Shown here: one piece after another, positions 1-9,257 of the stretch | Position numbering within the stretch: position 1 is the first letter of the stretch | How the letters are laid out: each line of letters starts with the position of its first letter | Notes under the pieces: model-generated | The model's input: the letters and a program-made list of their open reading frames with translations, nothing else | Databases searched by the model: none | Told to the model about the DNA's origin: nothing | Program-made: the position numbers and the translations under genes | Assembly (NCBI GenBank): GCA_005778405.1 | Contig: SXOA01000040.1 | Location: 1 to 34,724, forward strand | DNA from: Planctomycetaceae bacterium | Lineage (GTDB): Bacteria > Planctomycetota > Planctomycetia > Pirellulales > Pirellulaceae | DNA: 34,724 nt | Direction: 5' to 3'

Positions 1-47
1 GGGGTGTGGGGGGGGGTGGGGGGCAATTCTGTATCCTCTGTGCTATA

Positions 48-88
48 GACCCTCACCCAATCCCTCTCCCAATAGGAGAGGGGACCCG
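48..88. repeat. Dispersed C-rich palindromic repeat
   Basis: A CCCTCACCC...CCTCTCCCA text followed by AGGAGAGGGGACC forms an imperfect hairpin. A related copy lies at 20392-20427. It ends just before the first gene's ATG, so it would sit in that gene's leader. Bases 1-23, further upstream, are almost pure G. I see no convincing promoter here. Confidence 0.5.
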
Positions 89-90
89 AA

Positions 91-2307
91 ATGCAATCCA
101 CGCTCCCCCAACATGACATTGTTCTGCTCGGGGTGGGGCATACCAATGCGCATGTGCTCCGGATGTGGAAGATGGGGCCGATTCCCGGTGCCCGGCTGAC
201 CTGCGTCTCAAATTTTCCCTCCGCGACCTATTCCGGAATGTTGCCGGGTGTGCTCGCGGGGCTCTATCCCCCCGAGCGCATGGAAATCGACTTGGTCCGG
301 CTCTGCGCGGCAGCCGGGGCTCGGCTGATTGTCGGAGACGTGACCGGCCTGGACATTGAGAATCGCGAGCTACTCCTCGCGGATCGCCCCCCGCTGCCGT
401 TTGATGTGCTGTCGATTGGCCTGGGCTCCGTCCCCAACCGCGCGGGCCTCCTGGAAGCCGACGATTCTCTGCTCGAAGTCAAACCGATGCAAACATTCTT
501 GCTACGGCTCGAAGAGCGACTTCTTAATCTTAATCTCAATCTTAATCTTAATCCTCTTCCCTCTTCCCCCCTCCGCATCTCCATCGTCGGCGGCGGAGCC
601 GGCGGCGTGGAGCTCGCCTTCTGCCTCCCCATGCGGGTCCGCAAAGTCTTGGGTGACATCTCGCTCACGATCACGCTCATCGACTCCGGCGACAAGCTGC
701 TCAAGGGGAGCACCGAGGGACTCTTGAAACGCGTAGCTCGCGACTTCGCCTCGCGCGGCGTTCACGTTCTGCCGGGTCGCCGCGTGACACACATCAAGCA
801 GGGGACCGCGACACTCGACAACGGCGTAACGGTCACGGGAGATCTAGTCCTCTGGGTCACCAGCGCCGCGCCGCCGCCGCTTATCAAGGATTTCAAACTT
901 CCCCAGGACGACCGGGGCTTTCTGCTCACCAAACCCACGCTTCAGTCCACCAGTGGCGAGCCCATTTTCGCGGTGGGAGATACCGGAACCATCCAGGGCG
1001 AAAAGCTCCCCAAAGCTGGCGTTTATGCTGTACGAGAAGGACCAGTCCTCTGGGACAACCTCCACCGCCGGATCAAGAACGAGCCACTGCAGGACTACAA
1101 GCCGCAGCGGGGCTTTCTTAAGCTCCTCAACCGGGGCGATGGGACCGCGATCGGCGAATACCGGGGCTTCAGCTTCGAGGGGAAATGGGCCTGGAAGTTG
1201 AAGGACCGGATTGATGGCAAGTTCATGGACATGTACCAGGATTTCACCCCTGGCATGATGGCCGAGCCGGTTCCCGCCAGCGACACCAGGCCGGCTCAAA
1301 TGCGCTGCACCGGTTGCGGCGGTAAGGTCGGCGCATCGATCCTTTCGCGAGCGCTCGCCCGGCTCGACATTCCGCCTAGCGAAAGTGTTCTTGTCGGCCT
1401 CGACGCCCCCGACGACGTCGCTATCCTTCAGCCGACGCCGGGCAAAGTCATCGCCGCCACCGTCGATTTCTTTGAGGCCCCGCTCGACGACCCCTACCTC
1501 GTCGGCCGCCTGGCAGCGCTCCACGCCGCCAGCGACGTATTGGCCAAGGGAGCCAAACCGATCGCCGCGCTCGCGATGGCGACTATTCCAGCCGGAACCG
1601 AAAGAAAACAAGAGCAGCTTCTCTACGAGCTTCTCGCCGGTGGACTACGGGAACTCAAAGCGATGGGCGCGACTCTCGTCGGCGGCCATACGATTGAAGG
1701 GCCGAACATCACCATCGGCTACACCACTCTCGCCGAACAGCCGGCTGAGTCCGTGCGGGCCAAGGGGAAGTTGCGGGAAGGGGACGTTCTCATCCTCACC
1801 AAGCCACTCGGTGTCGGCGTTCTCCTCGCCGCCCACATGCAGGCCCGCTGCAAAGCCGCCTGGTATCAGCCGCTCATCGAGACGATGCTCCAGTCAAACG
1901 CGGCCGCCGCGTCCCTGTTCGACGAGTTTGGAGTCAGCGCCGCGACCGATATCACCGGCTTTGGACTGGCGGGGCACCTGCTGGAGATGCTGCGGGCGTC
2001 TGATCTGGGGGCGGAAGTCTCGCTGTGCGACATTCCACTCTTGTTAGGAGCCAGCGAGTTGTTTGGCGAAGGATTGGCAAGCACACTCGCGGCCGCCAAC
2101 CGCCGCGTGGAAGCGGAAATTGACACATCCAAAGTACATGCCGTCCTCTTTGACCCGCAAACCTGCGGCGGATTGCTCGCCGGAGTGAGCCAGCACCACG
2201 CTCAGGACACCGTCAGTCGGCTCCAGGAGAAGGGAATCGCCGCCGCCGCCATCGGAACCGTCAAGCCAATGACGGCGGGCAGATCGCGGCTGCATGTTGT
2301 GGAGTAG
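91..2307 (+). CDS. selD: Fused NADH dehydrogenase-like FAD protein / selenide, water dikinase
   Basis: The C-terminal half (about residues 400-738) is selenide, water dikinase, which makes selenophosphate from selenide and ATP for selenocysteine or selenouridine synthesis. The catalytic Cys and Lys are visible in CTGCGGK (Cys409, Lys412), so the active site uses Cys and not selenocysteine. A glycine-rich ATP-binding stretch (VGGHTIEG) and a DPQTCGG motif follow. The N-terminal half (about 1-385) is a pyridine-nucleotide/FAD oxidoreductase: an N-terminal GVGHTN nucleotide loop, a second Rossmann motif GGGAGGVE near residue 168 and an FAD-type AVGDTG near 300. This fusion order is known from bacteria and is thought to couple a redox step to selenide use. 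A hexamer repeat adds an (LN)5 stretch just before the second Rossmann motif. No selA, selB or tRNA-Sec is in the window, so the downstream use of selenium is unknown. The gene ends in TAG. Confidence 0.93.
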   Translation: MQSTLPQHDIVLLGVGHTNAHVLRMWKMGPIPGARLTCVSNFPSATYSGMLPGVLAGLYPPERMEIDLVRLCAAAGARLIVGDVTGLDIENRELLLADRPPLPFDVLSIGLGSVPNRAGLLEADDSLLEVKPMQTFLLRLEERLLNLNLNLNLNPLPSSPLRISIVGGGAGGVELAFCLPMRVRKVLGDISLTITLIDSGDKLLKGSTEGLLKRVARDFASRGVHVLPGRRVTHIKQGTATLDNGVTVTGDLVLWVTSAAPPPLIKDFKLPQDDRGFLLTKPTLQSTSGEPIFAVGDTGTIQGEKLPKAGVYAVREGPVLWDNLHRRIKNEPLQDYKPQRGFLKLLNRGDGTAIGEYRGFSFEGKWAWKLKDRIDGKFMDMYQDFTPGMMAEPVPASDTRPAQMRCTGCGGKVGASILSRALARLDIPPSESVLVGLDAPDDVAILQPTPGKVIAATVDFFEAPLDDPYLVGRLAALHAASDVLAKGAKPIAALAMATIPAGTERKQEQLLYELLAGGLRELKAMGATLVGGHTIEGPNITIGYTTLAEQPAESVRAKGKLREGDVLILTKPLGVGVLLAAHMQARCKAAWYQPLIETMLQSNAAAASLFDEFGVSAATDITGFGLAGHLLEMLRASDLGAEVSLCDIPLLLGASELFGEGLASTLAAANRRVEAEIDTSKVHAVLFDPQTCGGLLAGVSQHHAQDTVSRLQEKGIAAAAIGTVKPMTAGRSRLHVVE
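523..552 (+). repeat. In-frame hexanucleotide repeat (CTTAAT)5
   Basis: Five tandem CTTAAT units (the third reads CTCAAT) lie inside the selD fusion and encode alternating Leu-Asn. A pyrimidine-only run follows at 553-575. Because the unit is 6 bp, gain or loss of units keeps the frame. It sits in the linker before the second Rossmann motif, where length change should be tolerated. Confidence 0.85.
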
Positions 2308-2403
2308 TCCCGGAACTGCCGTTGTTTGTCTTGCACCCCACGCATCAGTCGTTGATAATGCGTACTCCGCGGAAAGAAGTAGCTGTGCCAAGGATTAACT
2401 TCC

Positions 2404-3858
2404 ATGCCCGATAACCAACTTCCCCTCGGCCTCAACGGCCTCTGGAACCGCCGCGATGTCCTGCGCGTCGGGTCGGTCAGCATCGCCGCAACCGCGGTTC
2501 CCGCGGCGCTCCTCGCCGGCGGCTCCACAGCGGCAGCGGAAAAACAGGGTCCCGCCGAAGGGAAGGGGAAGGCCAAGTCCGTTATCTATCTCTGGATGGC
2601 CGGCGGTGTGACGCACATCGATTCGTTCGATCCCAAGCCGGAAGCGCCGGTCGAGATACGGGGAACCTTGAACGACATTCCCACGAACATGCCCGGCACG
2701 CGGTTCTGCGAGACACTGCCGAACCTGGCCAAAATCGCCGACCAGCTTTGCACGGTTCGCAGCTATTCGCACGACATTGACGATCATCTCATCAGCCAGG
2801 TCTATACTTTGTCCGGCCGCCGCGTAACGATGGCCGGGCTCTTTTCGGAGCCGAACATCGGCAGCATCATCTGGCACATGCAGGGGCCGCGGAACGGCCT
2901 GCCGGGTTACATCGCCGTGCCGGGCATCACGCGCCCCGGCCCGCCTCCGTTCCCCCTCTTCGTCGGCGGCTGGCTCGGCAGTCAGTATGTTCCCTATTGC
3001 CTCGGCGGCCTTCCCGAGCAGCCCGATTTCTCCGTAGGCGAGAAACAGTTCGACCCGCCGGCCCAGATGGAAGAAGACCTCAAGCCCAAATCACTCGCCC
3101 TCGGCGGTGACGGCGCCCTCGCCCGCCTCAGCAGCCGCATGCAACTCCGACAGTCGTTCGACCGGGCCCTCCGCTCGCTCGACAAGAACGATTCCATCGT
3201 CGCGGCTGAAGGACAATTTAATTCCGCGATTCGCCTGCTTACGACGCCGGAAGTCCGGCGGGCGTTCGAAGTCGACGATGAGCCGGCCTCCGTCCGCGAC
3301 AATTACGGCCGGACGAAAATCGGCGGCCGCTGCCTGCAAGCCCGCCGCCTCGTCGAAGCCGGGGCCCGCTTTGTGATGGTCGATTACGGCTACGACCCCG
3401 ATTACGGCAACATTTGGGACAATCACAACGCCCCGGTGCAGAACCATCCACCCATTCAGAAAATGGTCTTCCGCGGCTATCACCTGGCCGGCATGGACAA
3501 GGCCTTCGCCGCCCTCATCACCGACCTACGGGAGCGGGGCCTCCTGGAAAGCACGATGGTGGTCTTCCTCACCGAATTCGGCCGCACTCCCAAAATCAAC
3601 CCTCTCGGCGGCCGCGACCACTGGGGAGCCGCCGGCAGCATATTCTTCACCGGCGCGGGAATCAAAACCGGCCAGGTCGTCGGCGCGACCGACCGCCACG
3701 CGGCTCGGCCCACCACGCATCCCTATAGTCCGGCGGACATCGCGGCCACCATCTACCACTCCCTCGGCATCAACCACAAGGGCTTCGTGAACGACATCCA
3801 AAACCGCCCGCGGCCCATTTTGGACCACGGCGAAGTGATGAAGGAAGTGCTGTCGTAG
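2404..3858 (+). CDS. DUF1501 family protein with Tat signal
   Basis: This is a 484-residue DUF1501 protein, a family related to the alkaline phosphatase/sulfatase fold and very common in planctomycetes, usually of unknown substrate. The N-terminus carries a twin-arginine signal (NRRDVLRVG, residues about 16-24) followed by an Ala-rich hydrophobic stretch, so export folded through Tat is likely. Family landmarks are IYLWMAGGVTHIDSFDPKP near residue 60, YDPDYGNIWDNH near 330, TEFGRTPKIN near 390 and GRDHWG near 403, where the Asp/His residues would bind metal. In many planctomycetes DUF1501 genes are paired with DUF1549/DUF1553 cytochrome-type genes. None is next to it here, so it is a solo copy. 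It ends in TAG and is followed by an inverted repeat. Confidence 0.92.
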   Translation: MPDNQLPLGLNGLWNRRDVLRVGSVSIAATAVPAALLAGGSTAAAEKQGPAEGKGKAKSVIYLWMAGGVTHIDSFDPKPEAPVEIRGTLNDIPTNMPGTRFCETLPNLAKIADQLCTVRSYSHDIDDHLISQVYTLSGRRVTMAGLFSEPNIGSIIWHMQGPRNGLPGYIAVPGITRPGPPPFPLFVGGWLGSQYVPYCLGGLPEQPDFSVGEKQFDPPAQMEEDLKPKSLALGGDGALARLSSRMQLRQSFDRALRSLDKNDSIVAAEGQFNSAIRLLTTPEVRRAFEVDDEPASVRDNYGRTKIGGRCLQARRLVEAGARFVMVDYGYDPDYGNIWDNHNAPVQNHPPIQKMVFRGYHLAGMDKAFAALITDLRERGLLESTMVVFLTEFGRTPKINPLGGRDHWGAAGSIFFTGAGIKTGQVVGATDRHAARPTTHPYSPADIAATIYHSLGINHKGFVNDIQNRPRPILDHGEVMKEVLS

Positions 3859-3865
3859 GAAATGG

Positions 3866-3938
3866 CGAAGTCCGAATGACGAATGGTGAATGAGTGGGGG
3901 GCAGATTCCTCGATGAATCATTCGCCATTCGGACTTCG
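3866..3938. repeat. Imperfect inverted repeat in spacer
   Basis: CGAAGTCCGAATGACGAATG (3866-3885) pairs with 3919-3938 with one mismatch in 20, leaving a loop of about 33 bases. It starts eight bases after the DUF1501 stop. There is no T-tract, so it is more likely a dispersed repeat or transcript-stabilising hairpin than an intrinsic terminator. The text resembles the arms at 6279-6321. Confidence 0.7.
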
Positions 3939-3950
3939 TCATTCAGCCAC

Positions 3951-4286
3951 ATGTCTCAATTCCATCAGCCCACCAGCACCTACACCGCCCACTGCGAAGG
4001 CTGGTGGGAACAAGCCCATCATGGCCGCCAGCCGATGGTCGATTTGACGCTGCAATTCAGTGGCGAGGAAATCTTCGGCAACGGCCGGGATATGGTCGGC
4101 TTGTTTACTCTGCGTGGAACTCTTAATGCGCTAGGGGAGGTGGCTTTGGTCAAGCAATACCTGGGGCGGCACTCGGTTCAATATCTCGGACGCTATGACG
4201 GCGAAGGAGTCTTGGCGGGTGAATGGCGGATTTTTTTGGACCACGGCCGCTGGGCGATCAAGATCAAATCGGCGGGACCTAAATAA
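3951..4286 (+). CDS. Conserved-looking small hypothetical protein
   Basis: The protein has 111 residues, no signal peptide and no membrane segment. I do not recognise the family. Alternating polar and hydrophobic residues with many glycines (VDLTLQFSGEEIFGNGRDMVGLFTLRG; YLGRYDGEGVLAGEWRI) suggest an all-beta, small barrel-like fold. The ATG at 3951 is preferred to the upstream in-frame ATG at 3894, because the extra 19 codons lie inside the inverted repeat. No clear ribosome binding site is visible. It follows the DUF1501 gene by 92 bases and may be co-transcribed. Codon use matches its neighbours. Confidence that it is a gene is moderate; function is unknown. Confidence 0.6.
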   Translation: MSQFHQPTSTYTAHCEGWWEQAHHGRQPMVDLTLQFSGEEIFGNGRDMVGLFTLRGTLNALGEVALVKQYLGRHSVQYLGRYDGEGVLAGEWRIFLDHGRWAIKIKSAGPK

Positions 4287-4423
4287 TCGCCAGCTAGCTT
4301 GCCGGGAATAGGCGGAATAATCGGAGCGAAATGTCAACTCCCGCACTGCCGATTACCTAGTCGCAAGACAGGTGCTTCCCTTTGTGCGGCCACTTCATGC
4401 GAGAAAGAGCGGCAAGGACGGGC

Positions 4424-4453
4424 TTTACAGCCGCCAAAGAAATGGCATATTAG
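4424..4453 (+). promoter_or_regulatory. Candidate promoter of tRNA-Gly
   Basis: TTTACA (4424-4429) and TATTAG (4448-4453) are separated by 18 bases, and transcription would start about 40 bases before the tRNA. The bases from 4287 to 4423 hold no recognisable gene. Confidence 0.4.
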
Positions 4454-4499
4454 AGGGTCGCCGTTGACCTCGAAATCGGCAGGTTGGCCGGCGGTTCAG

Positions 4500-4572
4500 G
4501 CGGGTGTAGCTCAGTTGGTAGAGCACCACGTTGCCAACGTGGTTGTCGTGAGTTCGAATCTCATCACCCGCT
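4500..4572 (+). tRNA. tRNA-Gly (anticodon GCC)
   Basis: A complete cloverleaf can be drawn. The acceptor GCGGGTG pairs with CACCCGC and the discriminator is T, as expected for tRNA-Gly. The D arm is GCTC...GAGC, the anticodon stem is CCACG/CGTGG with loop TTGCCAA (anticodon GCC), and the T arm GTGAG/CTCAT encloses TTCGAAT. The CCA end is not encoded. Confidence 0.97.
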
Positions 4573-4594
4573 CCTTGTTGCCTAGCTCTTACAG

Positions 4595-4643
4595 CCCGAA
4601 GTCCGGCGAGGGGACCTCGCCCAGCTTCGGGTTTGCTGTTTTA
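4595..4643 (+). terminator. Intrinsic terminator after tRNA-Gly
   Basis: A two-part stem is visible: CCCGAAG (4595-4601) pairs with CTTCGGG (4625-4631), and inside it GGCGAGG (4605-4611) pairs with CCTCGCC (4615-4621) around a 3-base loop. It is followed by TTTGCTGTTTT. It separates the tRNA transcript from tig. Confidence 0.75.
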
Positions 4644-4716
4644 ATGGGCAATGTGGGGGCGATAGACCGTAGGAGCCCCCCGCTGTTTCGTCTTGGCCCT
4701 TTGACCTCTCACTTCC

Positions 4717-6264
4717 ATGTCCACCACCGAAACCGACGACCTTCCCGACACCGATACCGAAGCCGCTGCCGAGGCAACGACGGAAGAGAAAAAGCCGGAA
4801 AAGCCCAAGCTGACGCTGGACGTGAAAATCGCCAAGCCTTCGGCTTGCGAGCGGCACGTGACCGTGACCATTGCCCGCGAGGATGTGGAACGGTACATCA
4901 AGGAGCAATTCAACGAAATCGCTCCCAAGGCTGAGCTTCCGGGCTTCCGCGCCGGCCGGGCCCCCCGCAAGCTGGTGGAACGGCAGTTCAAAAACTCCGT
5001 CCATGAGCAGGTCAAGGGCAAGCTGCTGATGGACAGCTTGACGCAGATCAGCGACGAGCATGAGTTTTCGGCGATTAGCGAGCCGGACTTCGATTTCCAG
5101 GCGGTCAACATTCCCGATGACGGGCCGCTGGTCTTTGAGTTCGACATCGAAGTCCGCCCGGAATTCGATATGCCGCAGTGGAAGGGGCTCCACCTCAAGC
5201 GGCCGATTTACGAGCACACCGAAGCAGACATCGACGCCCACTTGAGCAAGCTGCTCGCCCGCTACGGCAATTTTGTCGAGCTTGACGGGCCGGTGGAATC
5301 CGGCGACGGCGCTGTCGTGAAGCTGAACATGACCTTCCTGGACGGCGATACTATTGTCTCCTCGCGTCACAACGAGCAGATGGCCGTTCGCCCCATCTTG
5401 AGTTTCAACGACGCCAAGCTGGAAGGTTTTGACAAGCTGCTGCTGGGCAAGAAGGTCGGCGACACCTTCACCGCGAAGCTAAGCGTCTCCGAAGATTCGG
5501 AGAACGCGGCTCTGCGCGGCAAGGAGTTGACCGCCCGGTTCGAGCTGCTCGAAGTGCGACAACTGAAACTGCCCGAGCTGGACGACGGCTTTTTGGACCG
5601 CATCGGCGGCTTTAAGGATGAGGCCGAACTACGGGCCGAAGTCAAAAAAGAACTCGACCGCCAACTCAAATACCAGCAGCAGAAGCAGGTCCGCGAGCAG
5701 ATCACCGGCCTGCTCACCGTCGCCGCCACCTGGGAACTTCCGCCCGAGCTGCTCCGCCGTCAGTCCAAGCGGGAGCTCGACCGGGCCATCATGGAATTGC
5801 AGTCCAGCGGCTTCGACAACACGGCCATCAACGCCCACGCCAACGAGCTCCGCCGCAACACGCTGTCGTATACGGCCCGGGCCTTAAAAGAACACTTCAT
5901 CTTGGAACGGATTGCCGAGGACGAAAAGATCGACGCCGAGCCGGCCGATTTTGACAAGGAAATCGAGCTCATTGCCGAACAGGCGGACGAGTCTCCCCGC
6001 CGCGTCCGGGCCCGCCTGGAAAAGAAGGGGCAGATCGATTCGCTCCGCAATCAGATCGTGGAACGCAAGGTCATCGACCAGATCACCTCGACCGCCACGT
6101 TCCAGGACGCTCCCTACACTCCCCCCAAGAACGACACCGCGGCCGTTTCCTTTGCCATTGCCGGCGGCGACGGCGGCGCTAGCATTCCCGAAGCCAAACA
6201 CGCCGGCAGCGACGAAGAGCAGGTGCCGGGAGCGCTGAAGCAGCCGACGAAGAAATCGGAATGA
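4717..6264 (+). CDS. tig: Trigger factor (ribosome-associated chaperone)
   Basis: This is a 515-residue trigger factor, the chaperone that meets nascent chains at the ribosome exit tunnel. The ribosome-docking signature is clear: PGFRAGRAPRKLVE near residues 73-86, matching the family GFRxGK/RxP loop. A middle region (about 190-285) corresponds to the FKBP-like prolyl isomerase domain but is divergent, with the usual aromatic active-site residues hard to find. The long helical C-terminal domain (about 300-460) forms the substrate cradle. The first 30 residues are acidic (Glu/Asp/Thr) and the last 40 are Gly/Ala/Pro-rich, so the protein is longer than the usual 430-450. It heads a tig-clpP1-clpP2 cluster, a conserved arrangement linking folding and degradation. 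No clpX follows within the window. Confidence 0.95.
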   Translation: MSTTETDDLPDTDTEAAAEATTEEKKPEKPKLTLDVKIAKPSACERHVTVTIAREDVERYIKEQFNEIAPKAELPGFRAGRAPRKLVERQFKNSVHEQVKGKLLMDSLTQISDEHEFSAISEPDFDFQAVNIPDDGPLVFEFDIEVRPEFDMPQWKGLHLKRPIYEHTEADIDAHLSKLLARYGNFVELDGPVESGDGAVVKLNMTFLDGDTIVSSRHNEQMAVRPILSFNDAKLEGFDKLLLGKKVGDTFTAKLSVSEDSENAALRGKELTARFELLEVRQLKLPELDDGFLDRIGGFKDEAELRAEVKKELDRQLKYQQQKQVREQITGLLTVAATWELPPELLRRQSKRELDRAIMELQSSGFDNTAINAHANELRRNTLSYTARALKEHFILERIAEDEKIDAEPADFDKEIELIAEQADESPRRVRARLEKKGQIDSLRNQIVERKVIDQITSTATFQDAPYTPPKNDTAAVSFAIAGGDGGASIPEAKHAGSDEEQVPGALKQPTKKSE

Positions 6265-6278
6265 CGAAATCCAAAGCA

Positions 6279-6321
6279 CGAAATCCGAAACGCCGATGCC
6301 AATTCCTCGTTTCGGATTTCG
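6279..6321. repeat. Inverted repeat between tig and clpP1
   Basis: CGAAATCCGAAAC (6279-6291) pairs perfectly with GTTTCGGATTTCG (6309-6321). Flanking sequence extends the theme with more GACGAAATCC and GGATTTG pieces. There is no T-tract directly after it. It is probably a dispersed repeat that may also attenuate transcription or stabilise mRNA. Confidence 0.65.
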
Positions 6322-6400
6322 GATTTGTTCCTGGCCTAGCCGGAATTGCTCCGCGGCTGAATAATGCTGGAAACTTTCCTCTTCACAGGATTCTCGCCTC

Positions 6401-7033
<633 letters not shown>

Positions 7034-7038
7034 TCGCC

Positions 7039-7092
7039 GCTTAGCCCCCGCGACCTCGCGGGGACCGCGCCGCGTCGTCGCGGCGGCTAAGC
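7039..7092. repeat. Nested hairpin between clpP1 and clpP2
   Basis: The outer arms are GCTTAGCC (7039-7046) and GGCTAAGC (7085-7092). Inside, CCCCGCG (7046-7052) pairs with CGCGGGG (7057-7063). No T-tract follows. It probably acts as a spacer hairpin that tunes the ratio of the two subunits, or is simply a dispersed repeat. Confidence 0.6.
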
Positions 7093-7134
7093 TTGAATCC
7101 AATTCAACGCAAAATCCAGCCGGAGCAACACCCC

Positions 7135-7749
7135 ATGCCGATGATTCCCTACGTCGTTGAAAAGAGCGGACGCGAAGAACGGGTCTACGACATCTACAGC
7201 CGTCTGCTCAAGGACCGGATTATTTTCCTGGGGACGCAGGTCAACGACGAGATGGCAAATTCCATCGTCGCCCAAATGCTGTTCCTGCAATCGGACGATC
7301 CCAAGGCGGACATTCATCTGTACGTGAACTCCCCCGGCGGCAGCGTCAGCGCCGGCCTGGCGATTTACGACACGATGCAGTTCGTCACCTGCGACGTCGC
7401 CACCTATTGCATCGGCCAGGCGGCCTCGATGGGGGCGGTCCTGCTGACGGCTGGCGCTCCCGGCAAACGGTTCGCCCTCCCCAACGCCCGCATCATGATT
7501 CACCAGCCCCTGGCCGGCATGCAGGGAACGGCCGAGGAGATCATGATTCACGCCAAGGAATTCCGCCGCATCAAGCAGCGGATGAACGAAATCCTCATCA
7601 AGCACACCGGACACACCCTCGAAAAGATCGAAAAGGACACCGACCGCGACCGCTTCATGTCCGCCGAAGAAGCCGCCGAATATCGGCTGGTGGACAAGGT
7701 CATCAACAAGATGCAAATCGTCCCCCGGCCGGCGGCGAAGGAAAGCTGA
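7135..7749 (+). CDS. clpP2: ATP-dependent Clp protease proteolytic subunit 2
   Basis: This is the second ClpP, 204 residues from the chosen start. The triad is Ser98 (GQAASMGAV), His123 ([10 protein letters not shown]) and Asp172 (DTDRDRF), and the canonical GQAASMG motif is intact. The ATG at 7135 gives the usual ClpP N-terminus ([19 protein letters not shown]). An in-frame ATG at 7093 would add 14 residues, but it overlaps the end of the upstream hairpin. It is about 50% alike to ClpP1 by eye, so the pair is an old duplication and not a recent one. It lies last in the tig-clpP1-clpP2 cluster. The partner ATPase is not in the window. Confidence 0.94.
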   Translation: MPMIPYVVEKSGREERVYDIYSRLLKDRIIFLGTQVNDEMANSIVAQMLFLQSDDPKADIHLYVNSPGGSVSAGLAIYDTMQFVTCDVATYCIGQAASMGAVLLTAGAPGKRFALPNARIMIHQPLAGMQGTAEEIMIHAKEFRRIKQRMNEILIKHTGHTLEKIEKDTDRDRFMSAEEAAEYRLVDKVINKMQIVPRPAAKES

Positions 7750-7868
7750 TTTCCTTGTTTCCATGCTCCGCGGCACCTAAGAGCGCGTGGGGGATTTGGC
7801 TTGCGGCCTGACGCTGGAGTAGCAGAGACGACGCTGCACGAAGCACTCAAGTCGCCCTCGTTAGGACC

Positions 7869-7885
7869 ACGCTTCGTGGTATAAT
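7869..7885 (+). promoter_or_regulatory. Candidate fabF promoter with palindrome
   Basis: A consensus TATAAT lies at 7880-7885, directly after and partly inside a short palindrome (CCACG CTT CGTGG, about 7867-7879). No good -35 hexamer lies 16-18 bases upstream. The palindrome may bind a regulator. Translation starts 75 bases downstream. Confidence 0.5.
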
Positions 7886-7959
7886 CTCCTTCCTATGGAG
7901 CGCCCCCATGCTTATGGCGGCTCAACGACGATTTCGATTCTCGCAGCAGCGGTGGTTTC

Positions 7960-9243
7960 ATGCGTAAACGCGTGGTGGTGACGGGTGTCGGCTCGGTGAA
8001 CCCGATGGGGCATAGTGTGGAAGAGGTTTGGGCGGGCCTCAAGGCGGGAAAGTCGGGCGTCGGCCTCACCACGATCTTTGATGCCAGTAAGTTCCCCACG
8101 AAAATCTCCGCGGAGGTCAAGAACTGGGACGTCACCAAGGCGGGTCTGGACGCCGAGGCCTGGAAAATCCGCGGCCGGCATACGAAGTTTGCGGCGGGAG
8201 CAGCCATGCAGGCGATGAGCGAATCGGGGGTGCTCGATTTCATCCAGGATCCGACCCGCTTTGGCGTTTACCTCGGTTGCGGCGAAGGGAGCCAGGACTT
8301 CGTCAATTTCTCGCGGATGATGGCGGCTGCCATCACGCCCGATGGTTTGGATCCGGTCAAGTTCACGCAGGCCGGTCTGGAGATTCTCAATCCCGTCGCC
8401 GAAATCGAGCAAGAGCCGAACATGCCGGCCGGCTACATCGCGGGAATGTTCAACGCCCAGGGACCGAACGCCAATTGCCTCACCGCCTGCGCCGCCAGCA
8501 GTCAGGCCATCGGCGAAGCGACGGAAATCATCCGCCGCGGCGATGCCGACGTGATGCTCTCCGGCGGAGCCCACAGCATGATCCACCCTTTCGGCGTCAC
8601 CGGTTTCAATCTACTCACCGCCCTTTCCACCAGCAACGAAGAACCGACCAAGGCGAGCCGACCGTTCGACCGGAAGCGGAACGGCTTTGTGCTGGGCGAA
8701 GGAGGGGCAATGGTTGTGCTCGAAGAGTTGGAGCATGCCAAAAAGCGCGGGGCGAAAATCTACGGCGAGATCATGGGCTACGGCACCACAGCTGATGCCT
8801 ATCGCATCACCGACATCCATCCCGAAGGGCGGGGAGCCATCAGTTGCATGAAGATGGCCATCGCCGACGCGGGTCTGAATTCGGCGGACATCCAGTATGT
8901 GAACGCTCACGGCACGAGCACGTCGGTGAACGACCGAGTGGAATCGCTGGCCTGCAAAGTGGTCTTTGGCGAGCGGGCCTATCAAACCCCCGTCTCCAGC
9001 ACCAAGAGCATGATGGGGCATCTCATCGCCGCCGCCGGCGTGACGGAGCTGATCGTCTGCCTGATGGCGATCCGCGACAACGTCCTGCCGCCGACCATCA
9101 ACTACGAAAACCCCGACCCCGATTGCGACCTGGACTACATTCCCAACGCGGCCCGCGAAGCGAAGTGCGATGTCGCCCTCAGCAACAGTTTTGGATTTGG
9201 GGGGCAGAATATTTCGCTGGTGGCGGGGCGATTCAAAGGGTGA
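7960..9243 (+). CDS. fabF: 3-oxoacyl-ACP synthase II (KAS II)
   Basis: This is a 427-residue beta-ketoacyl-ACP synthase that condenses malonyl-ACP with acyl-ACP in fatty acid elongation. Thiolase-fold catalytic residues are all present: Cys177 in LTACAASSQAIG, His317 in NAHGTSTSVND, Lys349 and His354 in STKSMMGHLIAAAG, plus the C-terminal NSFGFGGQN. Residues about 110-155 form a longer than usual loop (CGEGSQDFVNFSRMM...) before the nucleophile, which may shape the acyl pocket. The GTSTSVND text differs from the usual GTSTPxGD, but the His is kept. No acyl carrier protein or other fab gene is adjacent, so it stands alone and could serve a specialised lipid pathway. The start has only a weak ribosome site. 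Confidence 0.93.
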   Translation: MRKRVVVTGVGSVNPMGHSVEEVWAGLKAGKSGVGLTTIFDASKFPTKISAEVKNWDVTKAGLDAEAWKIRGRHTKFAAGAAMQAMSESGVLDFIQDPTRFGVYLGCGEGSQDFVNFSRMMAAAITPDGLDPVKFTQAGLEILNPVAEIEQEPNMPAGYIAGMFNAQGPNANCLTACAASSQAIGEATEIIRRGDADVMLSGGAHSMIHPFGVTGFNLLTALSTSNEEPTKASRPFDRKRNGFVLGEGGAMVVLEELEHAKKRGAKIYGEIMGYGTTADAYRITDIHPEGRGAISCMKMAIADAGLNSADIQYVNAHGTSTSVNDRVESLACKVVFGERAYQTPVSSTKSMMGHLIAAAGVTELIVCLMAIRDNVLPPTINYENPDPDCDLDYIPNAAREAKCDVALSNSFGFGGQNISLVAGRFKG

Positions 9244-9257
9244 GCGGGCCCGCCCCG

